Shown here piece by piece: positions 28,963 through 38,350 of a DNA stretch of 64,000 bases. The stretch covers positions 62,001 through 126,000 of the forward strand of contig JAPMUG010000006.1 in NCBI GenBank assembly GCA_026692725.1. Direction: 5' to 3'. How positions within the stretch are numbered: the stretch's first letter is position 1; each line of letters begins with the position of its first letter. The DNA is from Ecytonucleospora hepatopenaei. Lineage: Eukaryota > Microsporidia > Enterocytozoonidae. The notes below the pieces were generated by a model. It was given only the letters and a program-made list of their open reading frames with translations. It was not told the DNA's origin and ran no database searches. The translations under genes were made by a program, and so were the position numbers.

Positions 28963-29688
28963 ATGATAAAATATAAAAAGAAAATATTTTGTAATTTTGA
29001 TAATTGCAATAAAACATTTCCATGTGATGCAAAACTAAAAGACCACTTAAATGTCCATTATAATATTAAACCACATGGCTGTGATATTTGTAATAAAAAG
29101 TATTGCAGTAAAAAAGCATTAGATGTACACTATAAAACACATTACAGTAGAAAAGAGTATAAATGTATAAAATGCAATAAAACATTTAAACATAATCATT
29201 CATTAACAAAACATAATAAAATATGTGATAATATCAATAACATTAATAATGCATTATATAAAACTAATAATACATCATATAAGTGTAATACATCATATAA
29301 GTGTAATATATGTAATAAATCATATAATAGAAAAGGAATGTTATATAAACATATTAATAATTGTAATAATACACATAATACACATAATACACATAATACT
29401 AATAATTGTAATAATACACATAATACTAATAATACTCATATATGTGATAATATAATAAATAATTTAATAGAATATAATATAAATAATATATGTAATACTA
29501 ATAATAATAAATGTAATAATACTAATAATATATGTAATATATGTAATAGAATATTTAAAACTAAAAAGTATCTTATGTTACATATTAAAGCAATACATGA
29601 TAAAATAGAATATAAGTGTAATATATGTAATAAGGCATTTTTATATCCCAGTGGATTATCAAGACATAAGAAAAAATGTAAAGAATAA
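28963..29688 (+). CDS. Multi-C2H2 zinc-finger protein (TFIIIA-like layout)
   Basis: 241 residues with about six C2H2 fingers: CNFDNCNKTF (Cys-x4-Cys) then HLNVH; CDICNKKYCSKKALDVHYKTH; CIKCNKTFKHNHSLTKH; CNICNKSYNRKGMLYKHINNC; CNICNRIFKTKKYLMLHIKAIH; CNICNKAFLYPSGLSRHKKKC. The Cys-x4-Cys first finger and tandem arrangement resemble TFIIIA, but generic C2H2 regulators look the same. Between fingers 4 and 5 is a Cys/Asn/Thr/His run built from repeats of CNNTHNT. Residues 100-190 are therefore probably disordered. Likely nuclear and DNA- or RNA-binding. Confidence 0.75.
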   Translation: MIKYKKKIFCNFDNCNKTFPCDAKLKDHLNVHYNIKPHGCDICNKKYCSKKALDVHYKTHYSRKEYKCIKCNKTFKHNHSLTKHNKICDNINNINNALYKTNNTSYKCNTSYKCNICNKSYNRKGMLYKHINNCNNTHNTHNTHNTNNCNNTHNTNNTHICDNIINNLIEYNINNICNTNNNKCNNTNNICNICNRIFKTKKYLMLHIKAIHDKIEYKCNICNKAFLYPSGLSRHKKKCKE

Positions 29689-29848
29689 TATAATATATTA
29701 TTATAAATTAAAACATATATAACATAAATTAATTTTAATTACTCCTTAAATATAAATAATATAAATATAATATAAATATTATAAATATTATAAATATTAT
29801 AAATATTATAAATATAATAAATATAATTTTTTATTAATTTAATTGATA

Positions 29849-30214
29849 ATGCTATTTTTATATTTTATATTTATATTCTCTTTTTCTATAAAAATATACA
29901 CTGTAAATAATAATGATTATATTAGCATTAGAAATGATGCTAATATGAGGTTGCAATTTCTTTTTAAAAATGAAGAACACACTGGAAATCTAATAACTTT
30001 GTCCATTAGTGATATAAAACGCAACTGGTTTGCATTTAGAGATACAAAATATTTATTAGAGATTGACGGATTAAAATTTATACTAACATTTTCAATAAAC
30101 AGAGTGTTTAGCGTTGAAGAAGGACTTGAGTTTGAAGATATGGAAGATATAGAAGTAGCACTAATTAATGCAGGATTGGGATTAAAAATTAGAAGAGAAA
30201 CAGAAGAAGAATAG
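29849..30214 (+). CDS. Small secreted protein, member 1 of a pair, unknown
   Basis: 121 residues from ATG 29849. Signal peptide MLFLYFIFIFSFSIKIYT, then a mixed polar region with several beta-strand-like stretches (FLLEIDGLKFILTF-like pattern) and a C-terminal VALINAGLGLKIRRE. The next gene ends a corresponding segment with SVLSDLGIGLSIRRA, so the two are paralogues. This copy lacks the Asn/Thr run found in the second. No known family. Confidence 0.55.
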   Translation: MLFLYFIFIFSFSIKIYTVNNNDYISIRNDANMRLQFLFKNEEHTGNLITLSISDIKRNWFAFRDTKYLLEIDGLKFILTFSINRVFSVEEGLEFEDMEDIEVALINAGLGLKIRRETEEE

Positions 30215-30381
30215 AAAAAATAAAAAATAAAAAATAAATTAAAACATATAAATTATTAAAATTTTATACCTTAAAAATATATTATATTATATTATTATAT
30301 TATATTATTATATATTATATTATTATATTATTATATATTATATTATTATTATATTATATATTATTATATTATATATTTAAT

Positions 30382-30924
30382 ATGCTGTTTCTATTTATTA
30401 ATTATTATTTATGTCTATCATTATCAATATCTGTTGATGTTAATAATGATTATCTTTTAATATTTAATCACAGTAGATTATTTGCAGTAGAAAATCAATT
30501 ACATTATTTAATATATTGTAAAAAGTTTAATATAAATTTATCACAAGAATGTAAAGACATAATAGAAAGGCATAATAATGTACATACACATACTAATAAT
30601 ACTAATAATACTAATAATACTAATAATACTAATGATAGTAGTACATCATGTAATGGTAATAAATTTAAACAATCTCTACATATTACTGCTGATAATATAA
30701 CCATATGTATAACAATATTACCATATCCTACATATGTATATGATGAAGAGTGTAAGTGTATATTACCATTCCGTAATAAAGATGAAGTATTTTCTGTTTT
30801 ATCAGATCTAGGCATAGGATTGAGTATAAGAAGAGCATCAGTGGATAGAGTATTACCAGCAAAAGAAGAGATGAAAAGACATATGATAAGTATAAATCAA
30901 CCACTGTATCAGTTTGATGATTAA
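30382..30924 (+). CDS. Small secreted protein, member 2 of a pair, unknown
   Basis: 180 residues. Signal peptide MLFLFINYYLCLSLSISVDV. After NNDYLLIF (compare NNDYISI in the neighbour) come a Cys-containing segment and an Asn-Asn-Thr run (about residues 73-86), then a conserved end with SVLSDLGIGLSIRRA. It has a C-terminal extension of about 30 residues that the first copy lacks. The Asn-Asn-Thr insertion explains much of the length difference. Confidence 0.55.
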   Translation: MLFLFINYYLCLSLSISVDVNNDYLLIFNHSRLFAVENQLHYLIYCKKFNINLSQECKDIIERHNNVHTHTNNTNNTNNTNNTNDSSTSCNGNKFKQSLHITADNITICITILPYPTYVYDEECKCILPFRNKDEVFSVLSDLGIGLSIRRASVDRVLPAKEEMKRHMISINQPLYQFDD

Positions 30925-30995
30925 TATTATTATATTATTATATTATTAAATGTATAATATATTATTATATTATAATAATATATTATATATGTGTA

Positions 30996-31838
30996 TTATT
31001 TCCATGATTTACATAATGCTTCAAATATATCATTAAATACAAACATTAACATATTCCTCTTTATTTTTATAGCACTATCTTTTAGACACTCAGGCATATT
31101 ATCACAGTTAATAACTTTAATAAGAGTAACAGTGATATCAGTATTACTAATATTATTATTTAATATATTAGTATTATTATCAATGTCTTCTTCTATTTCT
31201 ATATAAAATGCTCTTTCTATACCATTACCATTTCTACCAATTTTATATGTTAATTTATTATTGTTATGTATATTGTTTATATTACTTATATTATTTATAT
31301 TACTTATATTACTGTTTATATTTATATTACTGTTATGTATTAATGTTATACCCATATCACATGCTATATTTTTATATATTGATAATTCACTTCTTAATCT
31401 ATCATTTTCATTATGTAGTTGTTTAATAAGAAAATGATCATTATAATTTATATTATCAGTATTAGTATCATTGTTAGTATTATCATTAGTATTAGTATTA
31501 TTAGTATTGTTTTTATTAGTTATTTTATTATCTTTTTTATTTTTAGTATTATCTTTATTACCTTTATTTTTATTATCTTTATTACCTTTTGTATGTTTTT
31601 TAATTATACTATCATCACTACTAATATTACTAATATTATTGTTTATATTGTTTATATTGTTTATGTTACTAATATCACTAATATTATTTATATCACTAAT
31701 AGTTTCACTACTATCTATTTTAGTCTTTTTAATATATTTATTACTATTTTTATTTTTATTTTTAGTATTAGTTTTATTTATATTCTTATCTTTAGATTTA
31801 TTTTTATTCTTATAATTAGTTAGTTTTTTAATAGCCAT
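30996..31838 (-). CDS. CSM1: Csm1/Pcs1-like monopolin subunit (candidate)
   Basis: 280 residues. The first 130 are Lys/Asn/Ile low complexity. Then comes a short coiled coil, IKQLHNENDRLRSELSIYKN, running directly into ACDMGITLI, equivalent to the Csm1 'eN--Lk-eLelYk-LTGLtI' junction. After an Asn run, KIGRNGNGIERAFYIEIEED matches the Csm1 globular-domain 'C-qtGrnGtihYkL-i-ed', and the end, MPECLKDSAIKIKRNMLMFV with FNDIFEALCK, matches 'lP-yLk--I-F-r--l--Fy-ki--aL'. Csm1 clamps kinetochores together in meiosis I and binds rDNA silencing factors. The call rests on pattern reading only; a Spc25-like RWD protein is the main alternative. Confidence 0.5.
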   Translation of the reverse strand: MAIKKLTNYKNKNKSKDKNINKTNTKNKNKNSNKYIKKTKIDSSETISDINNISDISNINNINNINNNISNISSDDSIIKKHTKGNKDNKNKGNKDNTKNKKDNKITNKNNTNNTNTNDNTNNDTNTDNINYNDHFLIKQLHNENDRLRSELSIYKNIACDMGITLIHNSNININSNISNINNISNINNIHNNNKLTYKIGRNGNGIERAFYIEIEEDIDNNTNILNNNISNTDITVTLIKVINCDNMPECLKDSAIKIKRNMLMFVFNDIFEALCKSWK

Positions 31839-32035
31839 TACTAAATAAAATTATATTATTATATATTATTATATATTATTATATATTATTATATATTATT
31901 ATATTTTCTATTTAATACAAACAATTCAAAAATGTCAGGGTCAAAAAGGTTAAAAAATATTTTTTAGTAATTTATTACCATATGAATTATATTTTATAAT
32001 AATATATATATGTATACTATTATATAATATATATG

Positions 32036-32267
32036 TATACTATACTATACTATACTATACTATACTATACTATACTATACTATACTATACTATACTATAC
32101 TATACTATACTATACTATACTATACTATACTATACTATACTATACTATACTATACTATACTATACTATACTATACTATACTATACTATACTATACTATAC
32201 TATACTATACTATACTATACTATACTATACTATACTATACTATACTATACTATACTATACTATACTA
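32036..32267. repeat. (TATAC)n pentanucleotide microsatellite, about 46 copies
   Basis: An essentially perfect array of TATAC over about 230 bp between two genes, flanked by TATAT-rich sequence. All frames are open by accident (period 15 nt), which is why it can look coding; it is not. Confidence 0.95.
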
Positions 32268-32279
32268 TTTTATAATATT

Positions 32280-32852
32280 CTAATTCCTGTTTATCTTCTT
32301 CTGTGTACTCTCTATCTTCTCATACCAATAGTCTCTATCCTCCTGCCCATCAAATCCAAAGTATGACTCATCCGGCAACACTATTCTGTATGGGTGCTTC
32401 TCTTCAAATGCATACCTCTTCACCACCTTCAGCTGTGCCATGTTGAAGTTGCCCTTTGCAAACTTACTGCCATCTGTCTTGTGGTAGACCAAGAACCCAT
32501 TCTTGAGAAGCACAAAGTACTTCTGGTGCCAGAAGCACTGGAATATTCTCCTCTTCTTCCACATGAATCCCTCGCACACCACCATGTTCTTCTGTCTATA
32601 TTCTAATATCTTGGAGTCAGGAGAGACATCAACTAAATATCTAGGTCTATATGAGTTATCATTATATTTGGTATTATTATTAGTATTATTAGATGTATTA
32701 TTAGTATTATCTTTTAAATCACTATTATTAGTATTATCTTTTAAATCACTATTATTAGTATTAGGTATATTAATTATATCCTCTGGATCATGTATAGACA
32801 TATCATCTGCTAAAATATTCTCTTTACTATTTTCTTTCTTAGGAATAACCAT
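32280..32852 (-). CDS. PH-domain protein
   Basis: 190 residues. The N-terminal 70 are Asn/Asp/Lys low complexity with a tandem NNSDLKDNT repeat. Residues about 85-188 form a pleckstrin-homology domain: CEGFMWKKRRIF (strand 1), WHQKYFVLLKNGFLVYHK (strands 2-3), FNMAQLKVVKRY, HPYRIVLPDESYFGFDGQED, and the C-terminal helix RDYWYEKIESTQKK with the invariant Trp. PH domains bind phosphoinositides or proteins at membranes. The coding DNA of the domain is clearly richer in G and C than anything within 3 kb on either side. CCC lies directly before the ATG (GTAACCCATGG). Confidence 0.8.
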   Translation of the reverse strand: MVIPKKENSKENILADDMSIHDPEDIINIPNTNNSDLKDNTNNSDLKDNTNNTSNNTNNNTKYNDNSYRPRYLVDVSPDSKILEYRQKNMVVCEGFMWKKRRIFQCFWHQKYFVLLKNGFLVYHKTDGSKFAKGNFNMAQLKVVKRYAFEEKHPYRIVLPDESYFGFDGQEDRDYWYEKIESTQKKINRN

Positions 32853-32966
32853 GGGTTACTCCTTATATATATTTTTATATGATACTCCTTAATTACATAA
32901 TGATATAAAATATTAATTAAATAATAAAACAGTATATTAATATATAATAATATAGTATATAATATA

Positions 32967-35084
32967 TTATCTTATATCTATTATATATTCATATAATTCT
33001 CTACTTATATTTATATTATATAATGTTATTATATATTTTATATTATTAATATATATTCTATTATGTAATATATTATTAAATATATTTATATCAATATCAA
33101 TATATCTGTTAATACATATATAAGTATAATATAATATATCAAATAATATGATATTATTAATATATATACTATTATTAGTATTATTAGTATTATTAGTATT
33201 ATTAGTATTATTAGTATTATTAGTATTATTAGTATTACTATTTAATATAGTATCATATATGTTACTATTTAATATAGTATCATATATGTTACTATTTAAT
33301 ATATTATATTTATTTAATATATTATTATATAAATTATATACTACCTGATGTAATATACTATGTAATATATCATTACTATGTTTATATTGTAATATTACAT
33401 CATTATATAAAATATAACATATATCATATATTTTATTATATTTATATATAGTAGTATTATATGTATTATATGTATTACTTATATTAGTATTATATGTATT
33501 ATATGTATTACTTATATTAGTATTATATATTTTACTGTTTATAGTATAATATTCTATTATTATCTTTTTTATATTCTTATAATAATATTTACATATCTTT
33601 TTATATACTAATGTTATGATATCAATATTATCATATAATATATTACTATCATATAATATATTATATATATCTATATTGTTTATATTACTATATATATTGT
33701 TTATATTATCTTTATGTATATTCTCTCTTATATAATATATTATCTCATTATACCATAATGCATTATACTTCTTTATATTTATACTATTTATAAACATATT
33801 CATTATAGTATATATGTTAATATGATTATCAGTATATAATATATTAGTATCATCCATTATGTATGTTATACCTATTCTACTATAATAGTTATATTGTAAT
33901 ATAAATTCATTATGATCATATTGTGATAATTTATATAATAGATTATAAATATATTTATATATATTGTATAAATTATTAGTATTATATGATATATTGTTAT
34001 TAGTATTATATGATATATTATTATATATTTTTATATATTTATATATTCTATTTATTAATATCATATTATATTTATTACCTTTATTATTTATTATTCTATT
34101 ATATAATATATTATATAATGATATTAATATATTTATATTATCATATGATATAATAATATTATATATAGATAGATATAATATATGATAGGATAAAGTAATG
34201 TCATTAGTATTATATACTGTATTATATACTGTATTATGTATATTGTGTATATTATCATATATCTTATTGTTATGTATATTACTATTATAATATTCTATTA
34301 TACTATTTATTCTCTTTTCTATTAATATATTATCACTATAATATTTATCATCTGGTAAATATATTATATTTAATAATGCATTATATTTATTAGGTATATG
34401 TTTATAATATAATATATTACATATATTAGTATTATATGATGTATTACATATATTAGTATTATATGATATATTACTGTTATTTATATTATAATATATTTTT
34501 ATTATTCCATTATTACTTATATATTCTCTATTATCTATCTTTATACTCTTTATTATATTATACTTACTATATTTATATTTATCATATGCTATATATAATA
34601 TATTATTATGTATATTTATTATATTATTGTTTATTATATTTATATTAGTATATGTATTATATACATTCATATTATTATATATTATATTATATTTATATAT
34701 AGTAGTATTATATTTATATATATTATTTATTGTATTATATATAAATATATTATATGTATTAGTATATGTATTAGTATATGTATTATATAATATATCTTTA
34801 TTACTTATATTACATATATTAATATTATCATTATGTATATAATATAATATAGTATTATAAGTAATAATAGAATCATCACATAATAGATTAAACTTATTAT
34901 GTGTATTGTTATATGTATTGTTATTATTTAAACTATTATATGTAAATGTATTGTTATATATATCTATATTATATTCTAATAAATCATTATAATTATATGA
35001 ATGCATATAATATATATTAGGTATATCACTTATTATAATACGTTCAAACTTTTTGTAATTATTAACATATTCTTTGAAAAACAT
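32967..35084 (-). CDS. 705-residue Asn/Ile/Tyr-rich protein, unknown
   Basis: One uninterrupted frame of 2.1 kb in DNA that is almost only A and T plus codons for Asn, Ile, Tyr, Thr, Ser and Leu. The length without a stop in such AT-rich DNA (where TAA is common) argues that it is maintained as a gene. Repeats include NTYNTYNTNIS-type and an ILNSNIYDT triplet, then an Asn-Asn-Thr run of about seven units (33174-33238). Less biased patches (LLDDKYYSDN-like; HNEFILQYNYYSRIGITYIM; YNALWYNEIIYYIRENIH) suggest folded helical parts in the C-terminal half. I cannot assign a family; a scaffold such as a nucleoporin or vesicle-coat subunit is conceivable but unsupported. Confidence 0.55.
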   Translation of the reverse strand: MFFKEYVNNYKKFERIIISDIPNIYYMHSYNYNDLLEYNIDIYNNTFTYNSLNNNNTYNNTHNKFNLLCDDSIITYNTILYYIHNDNINICNISNKDILYNTYTNTYTNTYNIFIYNTINNIYKYNTTIYKYNIIYNNMNVYNTYTNINIINNNIINIHNNILYIAYDKYKYSKYNIIKSIKIDNREYISNNGIIKIYYNINNSNISYNTNICNTSYNTNICNILYYKHIPNKYNALLNIIYLPDDKYYSDNILIEKRINSIIEYYNSNIHNNKIYDNIHNIHNTVYNTVYNTNDITLSYHILYLSIYNIIISYDNINILISLYNILYNRIINNKGNKYNMILINRIYKYIKIYNNISYNTNNNISYNTNNLYNIYKYIYNLLYKLSQYDHNEFILQYNYYSRIGITYIMDDTNILYTDNHINIYTIMNMFINSINIKKYNALWYNEIIYYIRENIHKDNINNIYSNINNIDIYNILYDSNILYDNIDIITLVYKKICKYYYKNIKKIIIEYYTINSKIYNTNISNTYNTYNTNISNTYNTYNTTIYKYNKIYDICYILYNDVILQYKHSNDILHSILHQVVYNLYNNILNKYNILNSNIYDTILNSNIYDTILNSNTNNTNNTNNTNNTNNTNNTNNSIYINNIILFDILYYTYICINRYIDIDINIFNNILHNRIYINNIKYIITLYNINISRELYEYIIDIR

Positions 35085-35304
35085 ATTATATTATTATTTT
35101 TTATTTGTTTGTATCCTTATTTTATTTATTTTTATTTTTATACTATATACTATAATATATTATATAATATTATATATTTTATAATAACATATATACTATA
35201 ATATATTTATATATTTTATACTATATACTATATACTATACTATATTTTATATTTTATATTTTATACTATATTATACTATATTATACTATATAACATAATA
35301 TATT

Positions 35305-36324
35305 ATGAATAATTCCAATAATATTAGTAGTAATATTAGTAGTAATATTAGTAATATTAGTAATAATTCTCATTATAAAAATAATACTATTGACTTTACT
35401 AAAACCACTGCATATGCCTTTCTTAGAAAGTTTCTGTTTAAGGTTGATTACCTGATTAAGCATAAGTGCAATACCATTTCTTATGAACATAAGGTACTGC
35501 CTATACTGCTGGATATTGGTAGAATCATAGATAGCACACCACTCTCTACTGAACCCACCAGGTATGCCAATAAGGGCATGGTGGAGGTGATAACCCAAAT
35601 AGAGAGCATGAGTGACAATATGTTACTGCATGAGTCATTTGGTAATAAAATAAGAATGGATTATGGTACAGGGCATGAGTTGAATTTTTTAGTATATTTA
35701 ATAGAATATAGTATATTAAATAATAATAGTAATACTAATAGTAATGTATTAAATAATAGTAATACTAATAATAGTAATATATTAAATAATTCTTTTTTAG
35801 ATAATATTATTGATATTGAATTTATACTTGATAATATTTGGTATTATATGGGTATTATACAAACATATATACATAAATATAATATTGAACCAGCTGGTGC
35901 TAAGGGATTTTGGTCACTTAATGATTTTACATTATTAGGATTAGTATTTGGATCAAGTATATATTATAGTAATAGTAATAGTAATAATATATTAAATAAT
36001 ACTAATAGTAATAATACATTATTAAATAATAGTAATACATTATTAAATAATAATAGTAATAATATATTAAATAATAGTAATAATACATTATTAGATAATA
36101 GTAATATAAGCAGTAATGAATTCTTTAATAAATATAAAGATATGTGGTATAATGCCATTGCTAATGTTAATAAAAATATGAAATATGTGGATATGGTAGA
36201 AAAGGCAGGTACTACTGGATCATTATATTTTTATAAAATGTATATAGAGGAGGTATTAGAGAAACATGTAGTAACACAGCATTTTATATATAGTAAGGAT
36301 ATAAATGATAAGATAATAGAATAA
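35305..36324 (+). CDS. RRD1: PP2A activator / peptidyl-prolyl isomerase (PTPA, Rrd family)
   Basis: 339 residues. Signatures: TPLSTEPTRYANKGMVEV (family 'p-~sRFGNkaFR-w'), ESFGNKIRMDYGTGHELNF (residues about 109-127; family 'SFGn-tRiDYGTGHElsF'), YNIEPAGAKGFWSLNDFTLL and GLVFGSSIY (residues about 193-222; family 'Y-lEPAGShGVWGLDDyqflPfifGssql'). These are the ATP/PP2A-binding segments. Three Asn/Ser/Thr runs (about residues 140-160 and two around 222-270) interrupt surface loops without harming the motifs. It activates PP2A phosphatase. An antisense open stretch here is only a mirror of this gene. Confidence 0.93.
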   Translation: MNNSNNISSNISSNISNISNNSHYKNNTIDFTKTTAYAFLRKFLFKVDYLIKHKCNTISYEHKVLPILLDIGRIIDSTPLSTEPTRYANKGMVEVITQIESMSDNMLLHESFGNKIRMDYGTGHELNFLVYLIEYSILNNNSNTNSNVLNNSNTNNSNILNNSFLDNIIDIEFILDNIWYYMGIIQTYIHKYNIEPAGAKGFWSLNDFTLLGLVFGSSIYYSNSNSNNILNNTNSNNTLLNNSNTLLNNNSNNILNNSNNTLLDNSNISSNEFFNKYKDMWYNAIANVNKNMKYVDMVEKAGTTGSLYFYKMYIEEVLEKHVVTQHFIYSKDINDKIIE

Positions 36325-36465
36325 TATAATATAATATAATAAACTATATTTAATATAATACTTATAATAAACTATATTTAATATAATAAACTATATTTAT
36401 AAAATAATGTATTATTTATTTAAGCTTATTTTATTTATAATTAACAAACAAACAATACCCTTATA

Positions 36466-36590
36466 AAATATAAATATAAATATAAATATAAATATAAATA
36501 TAAATATAAATATAAATATAAATATAAATATAAATATAAATATAAATATAAATATAAATATAAATATAAATATAAATATAAATATAAATA
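36466..36590. repeat. (AAATAT)n hexanucleotide microsatellite, about 20 copies
   Basis: A near-perfect AAATAT array of about 125 bp in the 323-bp spacer between PTPA and the first hexokinase-like gene. The rest of the spacer is AT-rich with three copies of an AAACTATATTTA word (36340-36400). No gene seen. Confidence 0.93.
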
Positions 36591-36647
36591 TATAAATATA
36601 ATACATATATAAATATATTATATAAAATATATTAAATATAGTATAGT

Positions 36648-38159
36648 ATGTTTAACAAGATTTATTCTTTTATTACTGATTTAAAAAATAGAATATTTAA
36701 TAATAAAAAAGATAATAAAATTAACATAGACCAATTATTAGTATATGAATATGATAAAATTAAAAATAATAAATTTAAAGAGGAAATGAAAGAAATATTT
36801 ATAAGAAATAATAATACTAATAATAATACTAATAATAATAATACTAATAATACTAATACTGATAATACTGATACTAAATATACTAAATATACTAATATAA
36901 ATAATCTATTAAATAATTATAATATAAATAATGATGTATTATCAATAGATATAGGTGGAACATATTTAAAAATAGAATATTTTATAAATAACAGTAATAT
37001 AAATAACAGTAATAATATAAATAACAGTAATATATGTAACAGTAATATAAGTAATACTACCAATAATATAAACAGTAATAATTCTAATAATTATAATTTT
37101 ATATGTAAATATAGTGATAAATCTATAATTAATATATCTAATATAAAAATAGAAGAATGGTTATATAATAAAATAAACAAATTTACTAATAAATATAATA
37201 TAAAAATAGTAGATATGTTTTTATCATTATCATATGATATAACTAACAATAATAGGAATATATTAAATAATACTAATATAACTAACAATAATAGGAATAT
37301 ATTAAATAATGATATAAATAATGATATAAATAATATATTTATTGATAATTTTAGTAAGAATTATCAATTTATTAAATGCAATACTATTAAGTTTAAAAAT
37401 GACTTTGTTAGTGTTTTAAATGACTGTGATGCTGTGTTAGTTAGTGGATATATTGATGGATATGTAAATATAGCAGTGGTATGTGGTACAGGGTTTAATA
37501 TAAGTTATGTAAATAGGAATAAAGATATAATAAGGACAGAAATAGGAAATAAAAGAATATTTGTTAATAATACTACTAATATATATAATACTAATACTAA
37601 TAATACTAATATATATAATACTAATAATATATATAATACTTTTACTTTAGATGATTTATTAGGTTGTAATAATATATATGATAATATAAATAATAGTAAT
37701 ATATTATTATATGATAATATAAATAATAGTAATAATACTGATAATATTAGTAAAATAAATAATAATGTAAATAATTGTAATGCTAATTTACCTATTGTTG
37801 AAAATCGGATAGCTATTAAAAAGAAATTATTAGTAGAATTTATAATTATGGCAGTAGAAGAAATATTAAAAGAAAATAAAATAGAGACTGATTTAAAAAA
37901 TAGTAATAATACTAATACTAATAATATTTTATATAATAATACTAATAATACTAATAATATTTTATATAATAGTAAAAATACTAATAATATTTTATATAAT
38001 AGTAAAAATACTACTAATAATAAGGTTAATTTAATTTTAAATGGTAGTATGTTTGATAATAATACTGATTTAATACAATCTATTTATAATAGATTAGAAT
38101 GTAGAATTACTATAAATAAAAATGCTACTACAAGATGGTTTATTAGATTAAAGAAATAA
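36648..38159 (+). CDS. Hexokinase-like protein 1, interrupted by Asn-rich runs
   Basis: 503 residues. Phosphate-1 motif: LSIDIGGTYLKIEYF (about residues 99-113). Sugar-binding strand: MFLSLSYDI and later FSKNYQFIKCN, the family's 'F-fsyp ... W-KgF'. The catalytic loop is FVSVLNDCDAVLVSGY with the base Asp near residue 260. The second phosphate motif is VVCGTGFNISYV, and IIRTEIGN the following 'i-~E-G-f'. The adenosine part is near the end (NLILNGSMF; family 'dGSv'). At least seven Asn/Thr/Ser runs are inserted in loops. No signal peptide is visible, although secreted hexokinases are known in microsporidia. The next gene is a paralogue with far fewer runs. Confidence 0.8.
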   Translation: MFNKIYSFITDLKNRIFNNKKDNKINIDQLLVYEYDKIKNNKFKEEMKEIFIRNNNTNNNTNNNNTNNTNTDNTDTKYTKYTNINNLLNNYNINNDVLSIDIGGTYLKIEYFINNSNINNSNNINNSNICNSNISNTTNNINSNNSNNYNFICKYSDKSIINISNIKIEEWLYNKINKFTNKYNIKIVDMFLSLSYDITNNNRNILNNTNITNNNRNILNNDINNDINNIFIDNFSKNYQFIKCNTIKFKNDFVSVLNDCDAVLVSGYIDGYVNIAVVCGTGFNISYVNRNKDIIRTEIGNKRIFVNNTTNIYNTNTNNTNIYNTNNIYNTFTLDDLLGCNNIYDNINNSNILLYDNINNSNNTDNISKINNNVNNCNANLPIVENRIAIKKKLLVEFIIMAVEEILKENKIETDLKNSNNTNTNNILYNNTNNTNNILYNSKNTNNILYNSKNTTNNKVNLILNGSMFDNNTDLIQSIYNRLECRITINKNATTRWFIRLKK

Positions 38160-38237
38160 TAAAATTAAATATAATATTATATAATAAAACAATAAATTAG
38201 TATATTAAATTAAAATATTATATAAATATTTATATAA

Positions 38238-38329
38238 ATAAACATTAGATTAATTTATAAATAAACATTAGATTGAATTATAAATAAACATTAGATTAAT
38301 TTGTAAATAAACATTAGATTGAATTATAA
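38238..38329. repeat. 23-bp tandem repeat, four copies, two alternating variants
   Basis: Four copies of ATAAACATTAGATTAATTTA-type units (23 bp) in which copies 1 and 3 carry TTAATTT and copies 2 and 4 carry TGAATTA, so the true unit is a 46-bp dimer present twice. It fills most of the 191-bp spacer between the two hexokinase-like genes and ends about 20 bp before the second start. Confidence 0.85.
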
Positions 38330-38350
38330 AAAAATAAATAAAAATATCCC

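Noticed and set aside
31208..31823. Three hydrophobic plus-strand frames (Leu/Ile/Tyr-rich)
   Set aside because: Antisense shadows of the Asn/Lys-rich Csm1-like gene: AAT runs read backwards give Ile/Leu/Val runs, mimicking membrane proteins.
32033..32275. 80-codon frame reading YTILY repeats
   Set aside because: Entirely composed of the (TATAC) microsatellite; open only because of the 15-nt period.
33148..35201. Several hydrophobic plus-strand frames of 60-73 codons
   Set aside because: Antisense shadows of the 705-residue Asn/Ile/Tyr protein, for the same reason.
36412..36606. Frame reading alternating Phe-Ile
   Set aside because: Composed of the (AAATAT) microsatellite.
38238..38329. 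CRISPR-like array
   Set aside because: Repeats are contiguous 23-bp units without spacers; a eukaryotic tandem repeat.
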